A stretch of DNA of 64,000 nt from Photobacterium angustum (lineage in GTDB: Bacteria; Pseudomonadota; Gammaproteobacteria; Enterobacterales; Vibrionaceae). Every line of letters starts with the position of its first letter. The stretch's first letter is position 1. This document shows, piece by piece, positions 28,469-38,053 of this stretch. The notes below the pieces were generated by a model. The model was given only the letters and a program-made list of their open reading frames with translations. It was not told the DNA's origin and made no database searches. The stretch is taken from NCBI RefSeq assembly GCF_002954615.1, contig NZ_MSCJ01000003.1:372001-436000 (forward strand), read 5' to 3'. Made by a program: the position numbers and the translations under genes.

Positions 28469-29953
28469 TTATGCCGTTTCTGACGTTGCTTTTATTTCTT
28501 CCTCATCGGCAAAGTCAGTATCACCTTTGCCTTTCGAGATTTTTATTACGTAACCTGTTACGAATAGCGAGAATACAATACCGACAATGGTAGAGATCTG
28601 CATAGGTAAGCCGAAACCTAATGTGCTGTTATTTAAAATGAAGGTCACACACACTGTTGTCATGAAGATGGCTGGAACGGTAGTGATCCAGTGCAACTTA
28701 TTATGGCGAAGTAAGTAAGCAGAAGCCGTCCAGAGCATCATCACAGCAGTGGTTTGGTTAGCAAAGCCGAAGTAACGCCAGATAATCCCGAAATCGACTT
28801 GGGTTAAAATGCCACCTAGTACAAACAGTGGAATAGCCATTAGTAGACGATTACGCAGTGTTTTTTGCTCAACGTTGAAGTACTCAGCTAAGATCAAACG
28901 GCTTGAACGAAACGCGGTATCACCAGAGGTAATAGGTAGAATCACAACACCTAAGAACGCTAAGACGCCACCAAACGTACCCAGTAAACCAAAAGATGCA
29001 CTGTAAACTACGTTACCAGGACCACCATTTTTTACCGCTTCAGAAAGAGACTCAAGCGAGCCGAAGAAAGACAGAGCAATAGCACACCAAATTAGCGCAA
29101 TCACACCTTCACCGATCATCGCACCGTAGAATACGAAGCGACCATTTTTCTCATTGTGCATACAGCGCGCCATTAATGGCGATTGTGTCGCATGGAAACC
29201 AGAGATAGCACCACAAGCGATAGTAATGAACAATGCAGGCCATAGTGGCATGTCATTCGGGTTTAAGTTAGTGAACATTTCGCTCACTTTGAAATCACCC
29301 ATTACGGTATGTTCGCTAGAGAACGCAATGGCTGCCATTAAGCCCACAGACATGAAAATTAGAAGTGCACCAAATAATGGATAAAAGCGACCAATGATCT
29401 TATCAACAGGCACAATTGTTGCCAGAATGTAGTAGCCAAAAATAAGCACAACCATCGTAGTTACGTTAACGCTTAGGCTGGTTTGGTCATTGATAAGGTT
29501 AGTGATCATATCTGCAGGAGCAGAAACAAAGACCACACCGACAAGCAAGAGGAGAACAATGGCAAAAAGGTTCATAAAGTGTTTTGCGCCATTGCCTAGG
29601 TAACGACCTGTAATACTCGGTACTGATGCGCCACCATTACGGATAGATAACATACCAGAGAAGTAATCGTGAACAGCACCTGCGAAAATACAGCCAACCA
29701 CAATCCAGAGCATTGCAGCTGGGCCATACAGCGCACCCATGATAGGGCCAAAAATAGGACCAACACCGGCGATGTTGAGTAACTGAACGAGGTAGACACG
29801 TTTTGTCGACATAGGAACAAAGTCGACACCATCTGTTTTGGTATGTGCAGGGGTTTTACGGTGTTCCTTTATGCCGAATACTTTCTCTACGAAAGCACCG
29901 TAAATAAAGTAGCCACCAATAAGCGCGGCGACACAGGTCAGAAACCACATCAT
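28469..29953 (-). CDS. btsT: CstA-family pyruvate/peptide transporter, BtsT-like (short form)
   Basis: Inner membrane carrier of 494 residues with many hydrophobic helices. The family is recognised from YFIYGAFVEKVFG at the start, QLLNIAGVGPIFGPIMGA, VHDYFSGMLSIRNGG, SGFHATQSPLMARC and GDTAFRSSRLI. E. coli CstA and BtsT are ~700 residues; this is the shorter type common in marine gammaproteobacteria. It probably imports pyruvate with protons. The neighbouring BtsSR pair and the repeats upstream (30034-30081) argue for pyruvate-responsive control. The symbol is by context and similarity. Confidence 0.87.
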   Translation of the reverse strand: MMWFLTCVAALIGGYFIYGAFVEKVFGIKEHRKTPAHTKTDGVDFVPMSTKRVYLVQLLNIAGVGPIFGPIMGALYGPAAMLWIVVGCIFAGAVHDYFSGMLSIRNGGASVPSITGRYLGNGAKHFMNLFAIVLLLLVGVVFVSAPADMITNLINDQTSLSVNVTTMVVLIFGYYILATIVPVDKIIGRFYPLFGALLIFMSVGLMAAIAFSSEHTVMGDFKVSEMFTNLNPNDMPLWPALFITIACGAISGFHATQSPLMARCMHNEKNGRFVFYGAMIGEGVIALIWCAIALSFFGSLESLSEAVKNGGPGNVVYSASFGLLGTFGGVLAFLGVVILPITSGDTAFRSSRLILAEYFNVEQKTLRNRLLMAIPLFVLGGILTQVDFGIIWRYFGFANQTTAVMMLWTASAYLLRHNKLHWITTVPAIFMTTVCVTFILNNSTLGFGLPMQISTIVGIVFSLFVTGYVIKISKGKGDTDFADEEEIKATSETA

Positions 29954-30033
29954 AGCAATTGTCCTTAATATAGTAGGGGGAAGCTAGGGTGTATGGTATT
30001 GGTCTTTTTAGTTAGCCGCATTTAGTTAATAGG

Positions 30034-30081
30034 TGAGTGGCAGGATAGTGCGATGAGTGGTTACAGAGAAGGTTAAGTGGT
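30034..30081 (-). promoter_or_regulatory. Three LytTR-type direct repeats upstream of btsT (candidate BtsR sites)
   Basis: On the plus strand TGAGTGGC (30034), TGAGTGGT (30054) and TAAGTGGT (30074) start exactly 20 bp apart. On the strand of btsT these read ACCACTTA, ACCACTCA and GCCACTCA, very close to the ACC[AG]CT[CT]A tandem motif reported for E. coli BtsR. The block ends 81 bp upstream of the btsT start. The rest of the 321-bp gap (29954-30274) holds only the terminator listed next. Confidence 0.72.
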
Positions 30082-30240
30082 TTGGTATACAGTAGAGGAG
30101 AGCTAGAAAGTTGATGAAATTGATAGCGTTATTGATAAGTAACGAACTGTGAAATGAGAAAATCATCACATAAGCGATATCGTTATGCCTATTCTGATTT
30201 ATGAGGATAATGATCGTATTATCTGATGATTTTCTTTTGT

Positions 30241-30264
30241 AAAAAGTATTCATAACAATGAATA
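30241..30264 (-). terminator. Intrinsic terminator after the decarboxylase gene
   Basis: Minus strand stem TATTCAT/ATGAATA with a 4-nt loop, followed by CTTTTT; 11 bp past the stop of the decarboxylase gene. Confidence 0.65.
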
Positions 30265-30274
30265 TAGAATAAAA

Positions 30275-31018
30275 CTATTTAAGATAATCGAACAAAACGT
30301 TACCGTATGAAAGCGTAAAGTCGACGATTTGATGCTTACCCCCAATGACTTTTTTGATAGGTAGTTGAGCAACCGGCGCTAGGGCATGTTCGAATAACTG
30401 AAGCGCTGCAGGGCCTGTCCACACGCCTTTAACGTTTACATCTGCCATGTAATATTCAATTAATTGGCAAACGTCAGTGCCTTTTCCTGTCACACTGGGG
30501 ATTACCTTTAAAATATAATTAGGTGTGGTTTCGAGTGCTGATTTTGTTGCAGCAATATCACCTTCATAATATTTATACCCCATAGTGCCAATAGCGACTT
30601 CGGTTTGATTGTATTTTAATCGTCCCGTCAGGGTGTCAACATCGACATCGAGTGAGGGAAAACCATATTTTTTAGGAAATCCCCAAATTTCTCTGCCGGC
30701 AACAATAGAGGCGACATCATCGACAAACATGAGGTGGCTATAAAGTCCTTTCCTACCATTGTACTCAACTTCAATTACTTGACCTGATTCTTTAAAGCTC
30801 CCAAACCCAGCAGAATCTGGCATTTTCATAAATTCAAAATGTACGACATTACTGATCACTTTTAAGGGCTCTGGTACCACTTCTTTTAATAATTCGATGT
30901 CAGTTTCATAAGAGATGATCAGATATTCTCTATCTTTAAATTTATAATCGATGAGAGGTGCCGAGGGGGTTGTGATCGGCATAGAAAAAGCATTATTTTT
31001 TATTTGTTCTATTTTCAT
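30275..31018 (-). CDS. adc: Acetoacetate decarboxylase
   Basis: 247 residues. The family lysine that forms the Schiff base with acetoacetate lies in GREIWGFPKK, the hallmark of the family. It makes acetone and CO2 from acetoacetate. The gene is last in an operon with 3-hydroxybutyrate dehydrogenase and a patatin-like protein, 19 bp after the latter, which fits the substrate. An 86-bp decayed copy of an internal piece lies at 18024-18109. Confidence 0.93.
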   Translation of the reverse strand: MKIEQIKNNAFSMPITTPSAPLIDYKFKDREYLIISYETDIELLKEVVPEPLKVISNVVHFEFMKMPDSAGFGSFKESGQVIEVEYNGRKGLYSHLMFVDDVASIVAGREIWGFPKKYGFPSLDVDVDTLTGRLKYNQTEVAIGTMGYKYYEGDIAATKSALETTPNYILKVIPSVTGKGTDVCQLIEYYMADVNVKGVWTGPAALQLFEHALAPVAQLPIKKVIGGKHQIVDFTLSYGNVLFDYLK

Positions 31019-31037
31019 ATTTTATCTCTATCTGTTT

Positions 31038-32162
31038 TTAAATAAGATCTTCATCCAAGGTATAAATATGGATATCGTTATCATTTTCATCGATTAACCA
31101 TTGTTCATGATCTTTTTGATAAAGTGCGAGAGTATCTTTGTAACCATTATCTCGATGGCGATAATAATTTTCTTTGCTGAAGTTATAGTCTTTACTTTCA
31201 AGTTCAGTTTGTTGAGAGTGATAAATTAAATGAACAATCTCGAGGCTATTGGTATGACTTAATTTTAATATTTCTTGAACTTTGGGATCTTTCTTATCTT
31301 CTTCCGATAAAAATTGCGTTAAGTAAGTAATCGCAGAACACAGATTTTTAGAGGTTGAATAAAGATAAGATGCCCTTCGAGTTCTTGAAGAAAATTGAAT
31401 GTCTTTTACTCTTTCAGCTAATGCATTCATGTTGGTTGGTAAATCACCTTTGGCTGAAAATAAGTCCACCATGAAACACAACTTATTTCGACGACCATTA
31501 GGATTATTCAATATTCTTTCTAGTATCGACATGATCGGTGTATTTGAATATAACCCACCATCGATATAATATTTTCCATCAATTTCAACCGGTGGAAAGC
31601 CGGGTGGCATCGCACCACTTGCCATAATATGATCAGCCGTGATGGTTTCATGAAAACTATCGAATGTTTTAAAATCACCACTTTCAAGATCGACCGCACA
31701 GAGACTTAATCTGACTTCTTTTTGATTTAAATAGTCAAAATCGATTAGTTCATTGAGTGTTTCTTTTAATGGTGAGGTGTCATAGTAACTCAAGTCTGAT
31801 GTTTTATATGTTTCAAATTCGCTTGGCCATATTTTAGGTTTAAAAAAACCGGGTTGACCTTGCCATATTGCTTGTTGTGCATCTGCCCAGTTTTTCATTT
31901 TATTATTGAAGTTAAAAAAGAGATTGGAAAAAGACATGGAAGAGGTCACTCTTTCCCAAAATATCTCAAGATTCTTCAATCTATTTTCTGGTTTATTACC
32001 CGCAATAATGGCGGCATTAATCGCGCCGATAGAAATACCGATAATAGAGTCTGGGGCAAAGCCTTTTTCATTTAATGCTTGAAACGCCCCTAATTGATAA
32101 GAGCCTAATGCTCCGCCACCTTGGAAGACATAAACAATCTTTTTATTGGTTTTATTCTGCAT
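31038..32162 (-). CDS. Patatin-like phospholipase family protein
   Basis: 374 residues. The oxyanion loop (FQGGGALGSYQLG), the nucleophile Ser in GISIGAINAA (GxSxG) and the catalytic Asp in IDGGLYSN are all present. No signal peptide, so it likely acts in the cytoplasm or on its membrane or granules. It is often found beside 3-hydroxybutyrate dehydrogenase and acetoacetate decarboxylase, as here. A link to polyhydroxybutyrate or lipid turnover is inference. Charged C-terminal ~100 residues are outside the core fold. Confidence 0.88.
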   Translation of the reverse strand: MQNKTNKKIVYVFQGGGALGSYQLGAFQALNEKGFAPDSIIGISIGAINAAIIAGNKPENRLKNLEIFWERVTSSMSFSNLFFNFNNKMKNWADAQQAIWQGQPGFFKPKIWPSEFETYKTSDLSYYDTSPLKETLNELIDFDYLNQKEVRLSLCAVDLESGDFKTFDSFHETITADHIMASGAMPPGFPPVEIDGKYYIDGGLYSNTPIMSILERILNNPNGRRNKLCFMVDLFSAKGDLPTNMNALAERVKDIQFSSRTRRASYLYSTSKNLCSAITYLTQFLSEEDKKDPKVQEILKLSHTNSLEIVHLIYHSQQTELESKDYNFSKENYYRHRDNGYKDTLALYQKDHEQWLIDENDNDIHIYTLDEDLI

Positions 32163-32260
32163 TAATAATGCCTTATAGGAAATGGCTAAATACGTATGGC
32201 TGACTTTGAACCGTGAACTAAAAATTCAAAGTCAGAGGGAGAAATAAACAATAAATATTG

Positions 32261-33040
32261 TTATTGCATAAACCAGCCATGACTAACGACAAGAGATTGC
32301 CCTGTTAAGGCATTGGTTTCCCAACTAGCAAAAACAACAGCGGCTTGCGCGATGTCTTTCATCGTTGAAAATTGTCCATCAACCGTATCTTTTAACATCA
32401 CATTTTTAACAACTTCATCTTCAGTGATGCCTAACTCTTTTGCTTGTTCTGGAATTTGTTTTTCGACTAGTGGGGTTTTAACGTAACCGGGGCAAATAAC
32501 ATTCGCTCTCACGTTATATTCAGCGCCTTCCTTTGCAACAACTTCACATAAGCCAATTAGGCCATGTTTTGCTGTAACGTAAGGGGCTTTTAATTTAGAG
32601 GCTTCTTTACTATGAACTGAGCCCATATAAATAATTGAGCCTGATTTTTGTTTGTACATGTGTTTTAAACAGGCTTTGGTTGTTAAGAATGCTCCATCTA
32701 AATGTACAGAGAGTAAATCTTTCCATTGTTGATAAGTTAATTCTTCAACAGACGCGATATGTTGATATCCCGCATTAGCAACTAAAATATCGATTCGACC
32801 AAAGTTATCAATAACCGTTTGAATGTCATTATTGACTTGCTCTTCATTGGTCACGTTCATTGAAATAGCGAGCGCATCTGAACCGTTATTTTTTATTTCT
32901 GCGACCGTTTTTTCCGCTGCATTAATATCTAAATCGGCAACAATAACTTTAGCGCCTTCTTTAGCATATTCAAAAGCAATAGCGCGACCAATTCCACTTG
33001 CAGCACCTGTAATAATAGCGACTTTATTTTCTAATTTCAT
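32261..33040 (-). CDS. 3-hydroxybutyrate dehydrogenase (SDR family)
   Basis: NAD-dependent short-chain dehydrogenase, 259 residues. The cofactor motif is TGAASGIG, the NAG motif is VANAGYQH, and the catalytic residues are Ser ([10 protein letters not shown]) and YVTAKHG. The C-terminal half with [14 protein letters not shown] sequence ([16 protein letters not shown]) and the WFMQ end are typical of bacterial 3-hydroxybutyrate dehydrogenases. It turns 3-hydroxybutyrate into acetoacetate, the substrate of the decarboxylase at the end of the same operon. Confidence 0.92.
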   Translation of the reverse strand: MKLENKVAIITGAASGIGRAIAFEYAKEGAKVIVADLDINAAEKTVAEIKNNGSDALAISMNVTNEEQVNNDIQTVIDNFGRIDILVANAGYQHIASVEELTYQQWKDLLSVHLDGAFLTTKACLKHMYKQKSGSIIYMGSVHSKEASKLKAPYVTAKHGLIGLCEVVAKEGAEYNVRANVICPGYVKTPLVEKQIPEQAKELGITEDEVVKNVMLKDTVDGQFSTMKDIAQAAVVFASWETNALTGQSLVVSHGWFMQ

Positions 33041-33470
33041 ATATAACCCCTTTTACATTGTGTGTTTTTTAAGCGGTGTTATATTTAATATACATAAGAA
33101 ATAGAATTAAAAAGCGATCAAAAAAGTAATGTAAACTTTCATTTAATTAAAAGTGTAATAATTATTTTAATTTGAATTCGTTCAATATCTATTAAGTATA
33201 AATACGTCAGTGTTAAGTAGTATTTAAATTTCAACGAAAAGAAAATTATTTATGAGAATAACAGTAATTGATAAAGATGTTATTATTTTTATGGATTGAT
33301 ATTAAGAATATAAAATATGGGTTACCGTTTCTTCATCTAATTATTGATAGCTATCTTGTGACAAGGCTTTTACTAAGTAAAATTTATCTCGCCCGTTGTT
33401 GATCCTTCTAAAAAATGAATACGTAAATGAAACTGTAACATTTAATTTCTTAGTCGTTAGAGGGTTAACC
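33041..33470. other. Divergent promoter region of the 3-hydroxybutyrate and fasciclin genes
   Basis: 430 bp, very AT-rich, without a supportable ORF. It should contain both promoters; I could not identify operators. Confidence 0.45.
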
Positions 33471-33971
33471 ATGTTAAAAACAGTACTTATTTCAGCATCG
33501 ATTTTAGTAGGAAGTTTAGTCAGTGTTAATGCTTACGCCGGGCATCATGGAGAGAAAGAGGATATTGTTGATATTGCCGTTGAAAATGGCTCATTTACCA
33601 CGCTTGTTACTGCCGTGAAAGCTGCGGGTCTGGTTGATACACTCAAGGGAACGGGACCATTTACGGTATTAGCGCCAACAGATGAAGCATTCAGCAAACT
33701 CCCTGCTGGTACTGTTGAAACTTTGCTAAAGCCCGAGAATAAACAAAAGCTAATTGATATCCTCACTTACCACGTTATATCTGGAAAAGTTATGGCAGAT
33801 GATGTGGTTAAATTAAATGACGCGACAACACTTGAAGGTCAGAAAGTGAAAATCACAGTCGATGGCGGCAACGTAATGATTAATGATGCAAAGGTTATTA
33901 AAACCGATGTGAAAGCCAGTAATGGTGTGATTCACGTAATTGACAGCGTATTAATACAGTCGAGTAACTAG
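33471..33971 (+). CDS. Secreted fasciclin (FAS1) domain protein
   Basis: 166 residues: a signal peptide (ends near NAYAGHH) and one FAS1 domain recognised from [20 protein letters not shown] and, later, [10 protein letters not shown] and [13 protein letters not shown]1 domains take part in adhesion or surface interactions. The frame is open from 33396, but ATG 33471, after AGAGGG, starts the signal peptide. It stands alone, with a terminator downstream. Confidence 0.92.
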   Translation: MLKTVLISASILVGSLVSVNAYAGHHGEKEDIVDIAVENGSFTTLVTAVKAAGLVDTLKGTGPFTVLAPTDEAFSKLPAGTVETLLKPENKQKLIDILTYHVISGKVMADDVVKLNDATTLEGQKVKITVDGGNVMINDAKVIKTDVKASNGVIHVIDSVLIQSSN

Positions 33972-34037
33972 ATAACATATTTTAAATAATATCACTTTAT
34001 TGATTCCCCCTTGATAAATGTGTTTAGTCTTAATTTA

Positions 34038-34074
34038 AAAATGGATAGGAGCTAATGCTGCTATCCATTTTGTT
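34038..34074 (+). terminator. Hairpin terminator after the fasciclin gene
   Basis: 11-bp perfect stem (AAAATGGATAG with CTATCCATTTT, 12-nt loop); A- and T-rich ends make it plausible in both directions. Confidence 0.7.
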
Positions 34075-34134
34075 ATTCGATAAATAAAGTGTTTTTCTTC
34101 CAATAAACTAACTTACATTATTGTCTTTTTAGAA

Positions 34135-34165
34135 CGAATGTTACTTAGAGTAAAAGGAACATTCG
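34135..34165 (-). terminator. Possible terminator after the NapF-like gene
   Basis: Eight-bp stem (CGAATGTT with AACATTCG) on the minus strand, 15 bp past the stop. The T run after it is poor (TTCTAAAAA). Confidence 0.4.
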
Positions 34166-34179
34166 AGCATAGAATATAT

Positions 34180-34704
34180 TTAAGATACCGCACTAATATA
34201 ACAACTAGATAGACATTCACCGCACCCATTGCAATCATCATTTAAGATGGGGATGCTGTTCGCTATTAGGCTGAGTGCTTGTTTGGGGCAATCATCAACA
34301 CATTCTTGGCAGTTATCAAAAATTTTGGCGTTACAGCTTTTACTAAAGGTTGGACGCCACCCTGTATCTGTGGTGTTAAGGGTATTCAGTGCTTGAGTAT
34401 CACAAGCATTAATACAGGCTTGGCAAAAGGTGCAATGGTTAAAACTCAGATCCATTACAGGCCCACTTGTTCCCATTGCTAAGATATTCTGTGGGCAAGC
34501 CGCGACACACTTTTCGCAGTTATTACATAAACGAGAAAATAGGCTTTCTTCGACAGCACCGAGTGGCCTTCCTGTATTAATACTGTCAGCTTTTAGGGTA
34601 TCGGCAGATTGCGATACACCGCGCGATAGCGCACGAAATAAACCACGGCGACTGTGGTTTATTTCATGTTCGTTAGGCACTGATTCGGTGCTATCGGTTT
34701 TCAT
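34180..34704 (-). CDS. NapF-like ferredoxin (4Fe-4S protein)
   Basis: 174 residues. The N-terminal SRRGLFRAL stretch is typical of NapF-type proteins. Cys clusters CNNCEKCVAACP, CTFCQACINAC and CNGCGECLSSC, plus CQECVDDCP, indicate several 4Fe-4S clusters. In this setting, directly after a TorD-family chaperone and divergent from dmsABC, it may help insert clusters or pass electrons for the DMSO reductase rather than serve nitrate reduction. Its ATG overlaps the chaperone stop (TAATG), so the two are coupled. Confidence 0.85.
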   Translation of the reverse strand: MKTDSTESVPNEHEINHSRRGLFRALSRGVSQSADTLKADSINTGRPLGAVEESLFSRLCNNCEKCVAACPQNILAMGTSGPVMDLSFNHCTFCQACINACDTQALNTLNTTDTGWRPTFSKSCNAKIFDNCQECVDDCPKQALSLIANSIPILNDDCNGCGECLSSCYISAVS

Positions 34705-35288
34705 TATTCGCTCTCTTGCCAGTAGTTACGGTGTGATGCGATTTGTAACTGTTGCTCTTCACAATAGATGATTAACCATGCCTGTGTATAAGCAGCCAGT
34801 TGTTGGTAAAAAGCGGTTTCAGCATGTTGCTGCATGCTTTCAAGCATGAAAGGCGCAAAGGGCATTAAGTGCTCACTGAGCAACTGATTTGCTGCTGCTT
34901 GATTATCTTGCTCAAGTAATAACGATACCAGCATTAGCATTAAACCGATGTGATCTTCTGGCTCGCGCATACCCGTATCGCAGGCTAAACCTTGTTGGCG
35001 AGTAAACTCACGGTATGCCAAGGTTGATGAACCAAATAAGGCATTTTCTTTATCTAAATACGCCGATCCCCATGGTGGACAAGGCATATCACCACAGCCT
35101 TGTAGTAATTGAAAGTGATCAGCTTCGAGATCTTCCGTGTTAACAATACGGGCAAGTTCTGCAATATTTTTTAATAAATCATCATCTTGATCTGTGAAAG
35201 CTTGCAAGATGGTTATGCCATTGTTTGATGTTGGTGAGTAGAACAAAAGACCACCAAGAAGGCGAAAAAGTGTAGCTTCGTAATACAT
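34704..35288 (-). CDS. TorD/DmsD-family molybdoenzyme chaperone
   Basis: About 194 residues, all-helical by appearance. The family is recognised from LFRLLGGLLFYSP at the start, the CPPWGSAYLDKE block and EPEDHIGLMLML. Such proteins bind the Tat signal of a molybdoenzyme and guard its maturation; the likely client is the adjacent DmsA. The frame opens at a TTG (35357), but ATG 35288 gives the usual DmsD length and N-terminus. Confidence 0.87.
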   Translation of the reverse strand: MYYEATLFRLLGGLLFYSPTSNNGITILQAFTDQDDDLLKNIAELARIVNTEDLEADHFQLLQGCGDMPCPPWGSAYLDKENALFGSSTLAYREFTRQQGLACDTGMREPEDHIGLMLMLVSLLLEQDNQAAANQLLSEHLMPFAPFMLESMQQHAETAFYQQLAAYTQAWLIIYCEEQQLQIASHRNYWQESE

Positions 35289-35500
35289 AGAGAATACTTG
35301 ATAAATTTTTGGCGGAGCATACCGAGTTAATAAGCGGAAAAAATTGCGCTTGGTCAAAAAAACAAAACAAGCAATTGCATTTAATTATGTTATTAAATGC
35401 TTGTTAAATATTGGTGAAAATTTCAGATTATATAAATTTGTGACTAGCTTCTCAGTTGCGAATCAACAATTATGGAATTTCATATTGCAAATACGATTTG

Positions 35501-35514
35501 TTGATTTAGCGCAA
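35501..35514 (+). promoter_or_regulatory. Candidate FNR box upstream of dmsA
   Basis: TTGATTTAGCGCAA matches 8 of the 10 fixed bases of TTGAT-N4-ATCAA. It is 86 bp upstream of the dmsA start, in the 311-bp divergent region 35289-35599. No ORF is supportable in that region. Confidence 0.35.
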
Positions 35515-35599
35515 TAATTCCCTCTGTAATTTCAGTGTAAAAGAACGCCCAGAAAAAGACCGCGAGAGTCTTTTCGCATTTTTTATGAGTAGTTGTCCT

Positions 35600-38044
35600 A
35601 TGAAAAACACACTGAAAGCAATGATTTCCGGTGGCCTATCAAGACGTGATTTTATGAAAACGTCGAGTGCTGTCGGTGGATTGGCTGCGACTGCCAGCGC
35701 CATGACCCTGCCATTTAAATCAAGCCCTGTTGCTGCCGCGACAGAGCAAGCGGTGAATGAAAAAATCGTCTGGAGTGCGTGCACCGTTAACTGTGGTAGC
35801 CGTTGTCCATTACGCATGCATGTAGTTGATGGTGAAATCAAATGGGTTGAAACCGACAATACAGGTGATGATGAATACGGTAATCACCAAGTGCGTGCGT
35901 GTTTACGTGGCCGTTCAATGCGTCGCCGTGTTTACAACCCTGATCGTTTGAAGTACCCAATGAAACGTGTCGGAAATCGTGGTGAAGGTAAATTCAAACG
36001 TATTTCATGGGATGAGGCGTATGATGAAATCGCTAACAATATGAAGCGAATCATCAAAGATCACGGTAATGAAGCGATCTATCTGAACTATGGCACAGGT
36101 ACGCTGGGTGGCACAGTAACAAAATCATGGCCGCCAGCAAGCTCGTTAGTTGCACGTATGATGAACCTTTGTGGTGGTTACTTAAATCATTACGGTGACT
36201 ACTCAACAGCACAAATCAAAGAAGGCCTTAACTACACCTATGGTGGCTGGGGGGCTGGTAACTCGTTCTCTGATCTTGAAAACACCAAGTTAATTGTACA
36301 GTTTGGTAATAACCCTGCTGAAACGCGTATGTCAGGCGGCGGTTTGATTCATCACTTAATGGAATCAAAAGAGCGTTCAAAAGCACGCATGATCATGGTT
36401 GACCCTCGTTATACTGATACTGCGGGTGGTCGTGAAGATGAGTGGGTCCCAATTCGTCCAGGTACAGACGCAGCATTTGTAGCGGCAATGGCGTATGTAA
36501 TGATCAAAGAAGATTTGGTCGATCAGCCATTCTTGGATAAATACTGTGTCGGTTACGATGAGAAAACCTTACCAGCATCAGCGCCTGCTAAGAGTGACTA
36601 CAAGTCTTACATCTTAGGTGAAGGCGAAGACGGTATTGTGAAAACCCCTGAGTGGGCAGCAAAAATTACCGGGATTCCGGTTGATACCATTATTAAAACC
36701 GCCCGTGAAATTGGCTCAACCAAACCTTGTGCGGTACTGCAAGGGTGGGGCTTACAGCGTACCGCTAATGGTGAAATTGCCTGTCGTGCGATCGCAATGT
36801 TAGCACTGCTAACAGGTAACGTGGGTATTAACGGTGGTGGTACTGGTGCGCGTGAATCTGACTACAACATTCCGTTTGTCCGTTTCCCAACCTTAACGAA
36901 CCCTATTGAAGCGTCGATCCCTATGTTCCTATGGACAGATGCGATTGTGCGCGGCACTGAAATGACCGATCTACGTGATGGTGTCCGTGGGGTTAAACAG
37001 CTCAAATCACCAATTAAAATGATTTGGAACTACGCGGGTAACTGTTTGATCAATCAGCATTCTGATATCAATAAAACTCACGAGATATTACAAGACGACA
37101 AAGCCTGTGAGCTGATTGTGGTGATTGATAACCACATGACTTCATCGGCAAAATATGCCGATATCGTCTTGCCCGATCTAACAACGTCAGAGCAATCTGA
37201 TTTCTGTATGGATACTAAAGCAGCCAACATGCCGTATTTCATTTTTGCTGATAAAGCGATTGAACCGCAGTTTGAAGCCAAAGGTATTTACGAAATGTGT
37301 TCTGAAATTTCAAAACGCATGGGCGTGGGTGAGCAGTTTACCGAGGGGCGCGATCAAGAAGGGTGGCTACGTCACTTGTATGCGTTAACCCGTGAGCAAG
37401 ATCCATCACTGCCTGATTTTGAAACCATGCGTAAGCTAGGTATCTACAAGCGTCGCGATCCAAACGGCCACTTTGTTGCTTACAAAGACTTCCGTGAAGA
37501 TCCAGAGAAGAATCCGTTAACCACACCATCGGGCAAGATTGAGATCTACTCTGAGCGTTTAGCACACCTAGCGGCAACATGGGAGCTTCAAGAAGACGAA
37601 GTGATCCACCCATTGCCTATCTATGTGTCAACGTTTGATGGTTGGGATTCAAAACAGCGTGAGCAATTCCCACTACAGTTAACCGGTTTCCACTACAAAG
37701 CCCGTTGTCACTCAACCTATGGCAATGTCGATGTGATCAAAGAAGCGGCACGTCAAGAAATGTGGATTAACCCGATTGATGCCCAGCAACGTGGTATCGA
37801 AAACGGCGATTTGATCCGTATTTTCAACGATCGTGGTGAAACCCAAATTCCAGCCAAAGTCACCCCACGTATTCTGCCGGGTGTGGTCGCGTTAGGTGAA
37901 GGTGCTTGGTATGCCCCTGATAAACGTAAAGTCGATAAAGGTGGCTGTATCAACGTATTAACCTCGCAGCGTCCGAGTCCGCTGGCGAAAGGTAATCCAC
38001 AGCATACTAACTTAGTGGAAGTTCAACTGGTGAAAAAGGCATAA
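35600..38044 (+). CDS. dmsA: DMSO reductase catalytic subunit DmsA
   Basis: Molybdopterin enzyme of ~814 residues that reduces dimethyl sulphoxide as a respiratory electron acceptor. The N-terminal Tat signal contains LSRRDFMKTSS. The 4Fe-4S site (CTVNCGSRCPLRM, then VRACLRG) and the molybdopterin region (YGTGTLGG) match E. coli DmsA closely. I prefer ATG 35600 to 35585 because it directly precedes the Tat signal; neither has a good Shine-Dalgarno. It heads dmsABC, with a divergent chaperone and NapF-like gene. The protein should be exported folded. Confidence 0.95.
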   Translation: MKNTLKAMISGGLSRRDFMKTSSAVGGLAATASAMTLPFKSSPVAAATEQAVNEKIVWSACTVNCGSRCPLRMHVVDGEIKWVETDNTGDDEYGNHQVRACLRGRSMRRRVYNPDRLKYPMKRVGNRGEGKFKRISWDEAYDEIANNMKRIIKDHGNEAIYLNYGTGTLGGTVTKSWPPASSLVARMMNLCGGYLNHYGDYSTAQIKEGLNYTYGGWGAGNSFSDLENTKLIVQFGNNPAETRMSGGGLIHHLMESKERSKARMIMVDPRYTDTAGGREDEWVPIRPGTDAAFVAAMAYVMIKEDLVDQPFLDKYCVGYDEKTLPASAPAKSDYKSYILGEGEDGIVKTPEWAAKITGIPVDTIIKTAREIGSTKPCAVLQGWGLQRTANGEIACRAIAMLALLTGNVGINGGGTGARESDYNIPFVRFPTLTNPIEASIPMFLWTDAIVRGTEMTDLRDGVRGVKQLKSPIKMIWNYAGNCLINQHSDINKTHEILQDDKACELIVVIDNHMTSSAKYADIVLPDLTTSEQSDFCMDTKAANMPYFIFADKAIEPQFEAKGIYEMCSEISKRMGVGEQFTEGRDQEGWLRHLYALTREQDPSLPDFETMRKLGIYKRRDPNGHFVAYKDFREDPEKNPLTTPSGKIEIYSERLAHLAATWELQEDEVIHPLPIYVSTFDGWDSKQREQFPLQLTGFHYKARCHSTYGNVDVIKEAARQEMWINPIDAQQRGIENGDLIRIFNDRGETQIPAKVTPRILPGVVALGEGAWYAPDKRKVDKGGCINVLTSQRPSPLAKGNPQHTNLVEVQLVKKA

Positions 38045-38053
38045 GGTTAAAGC

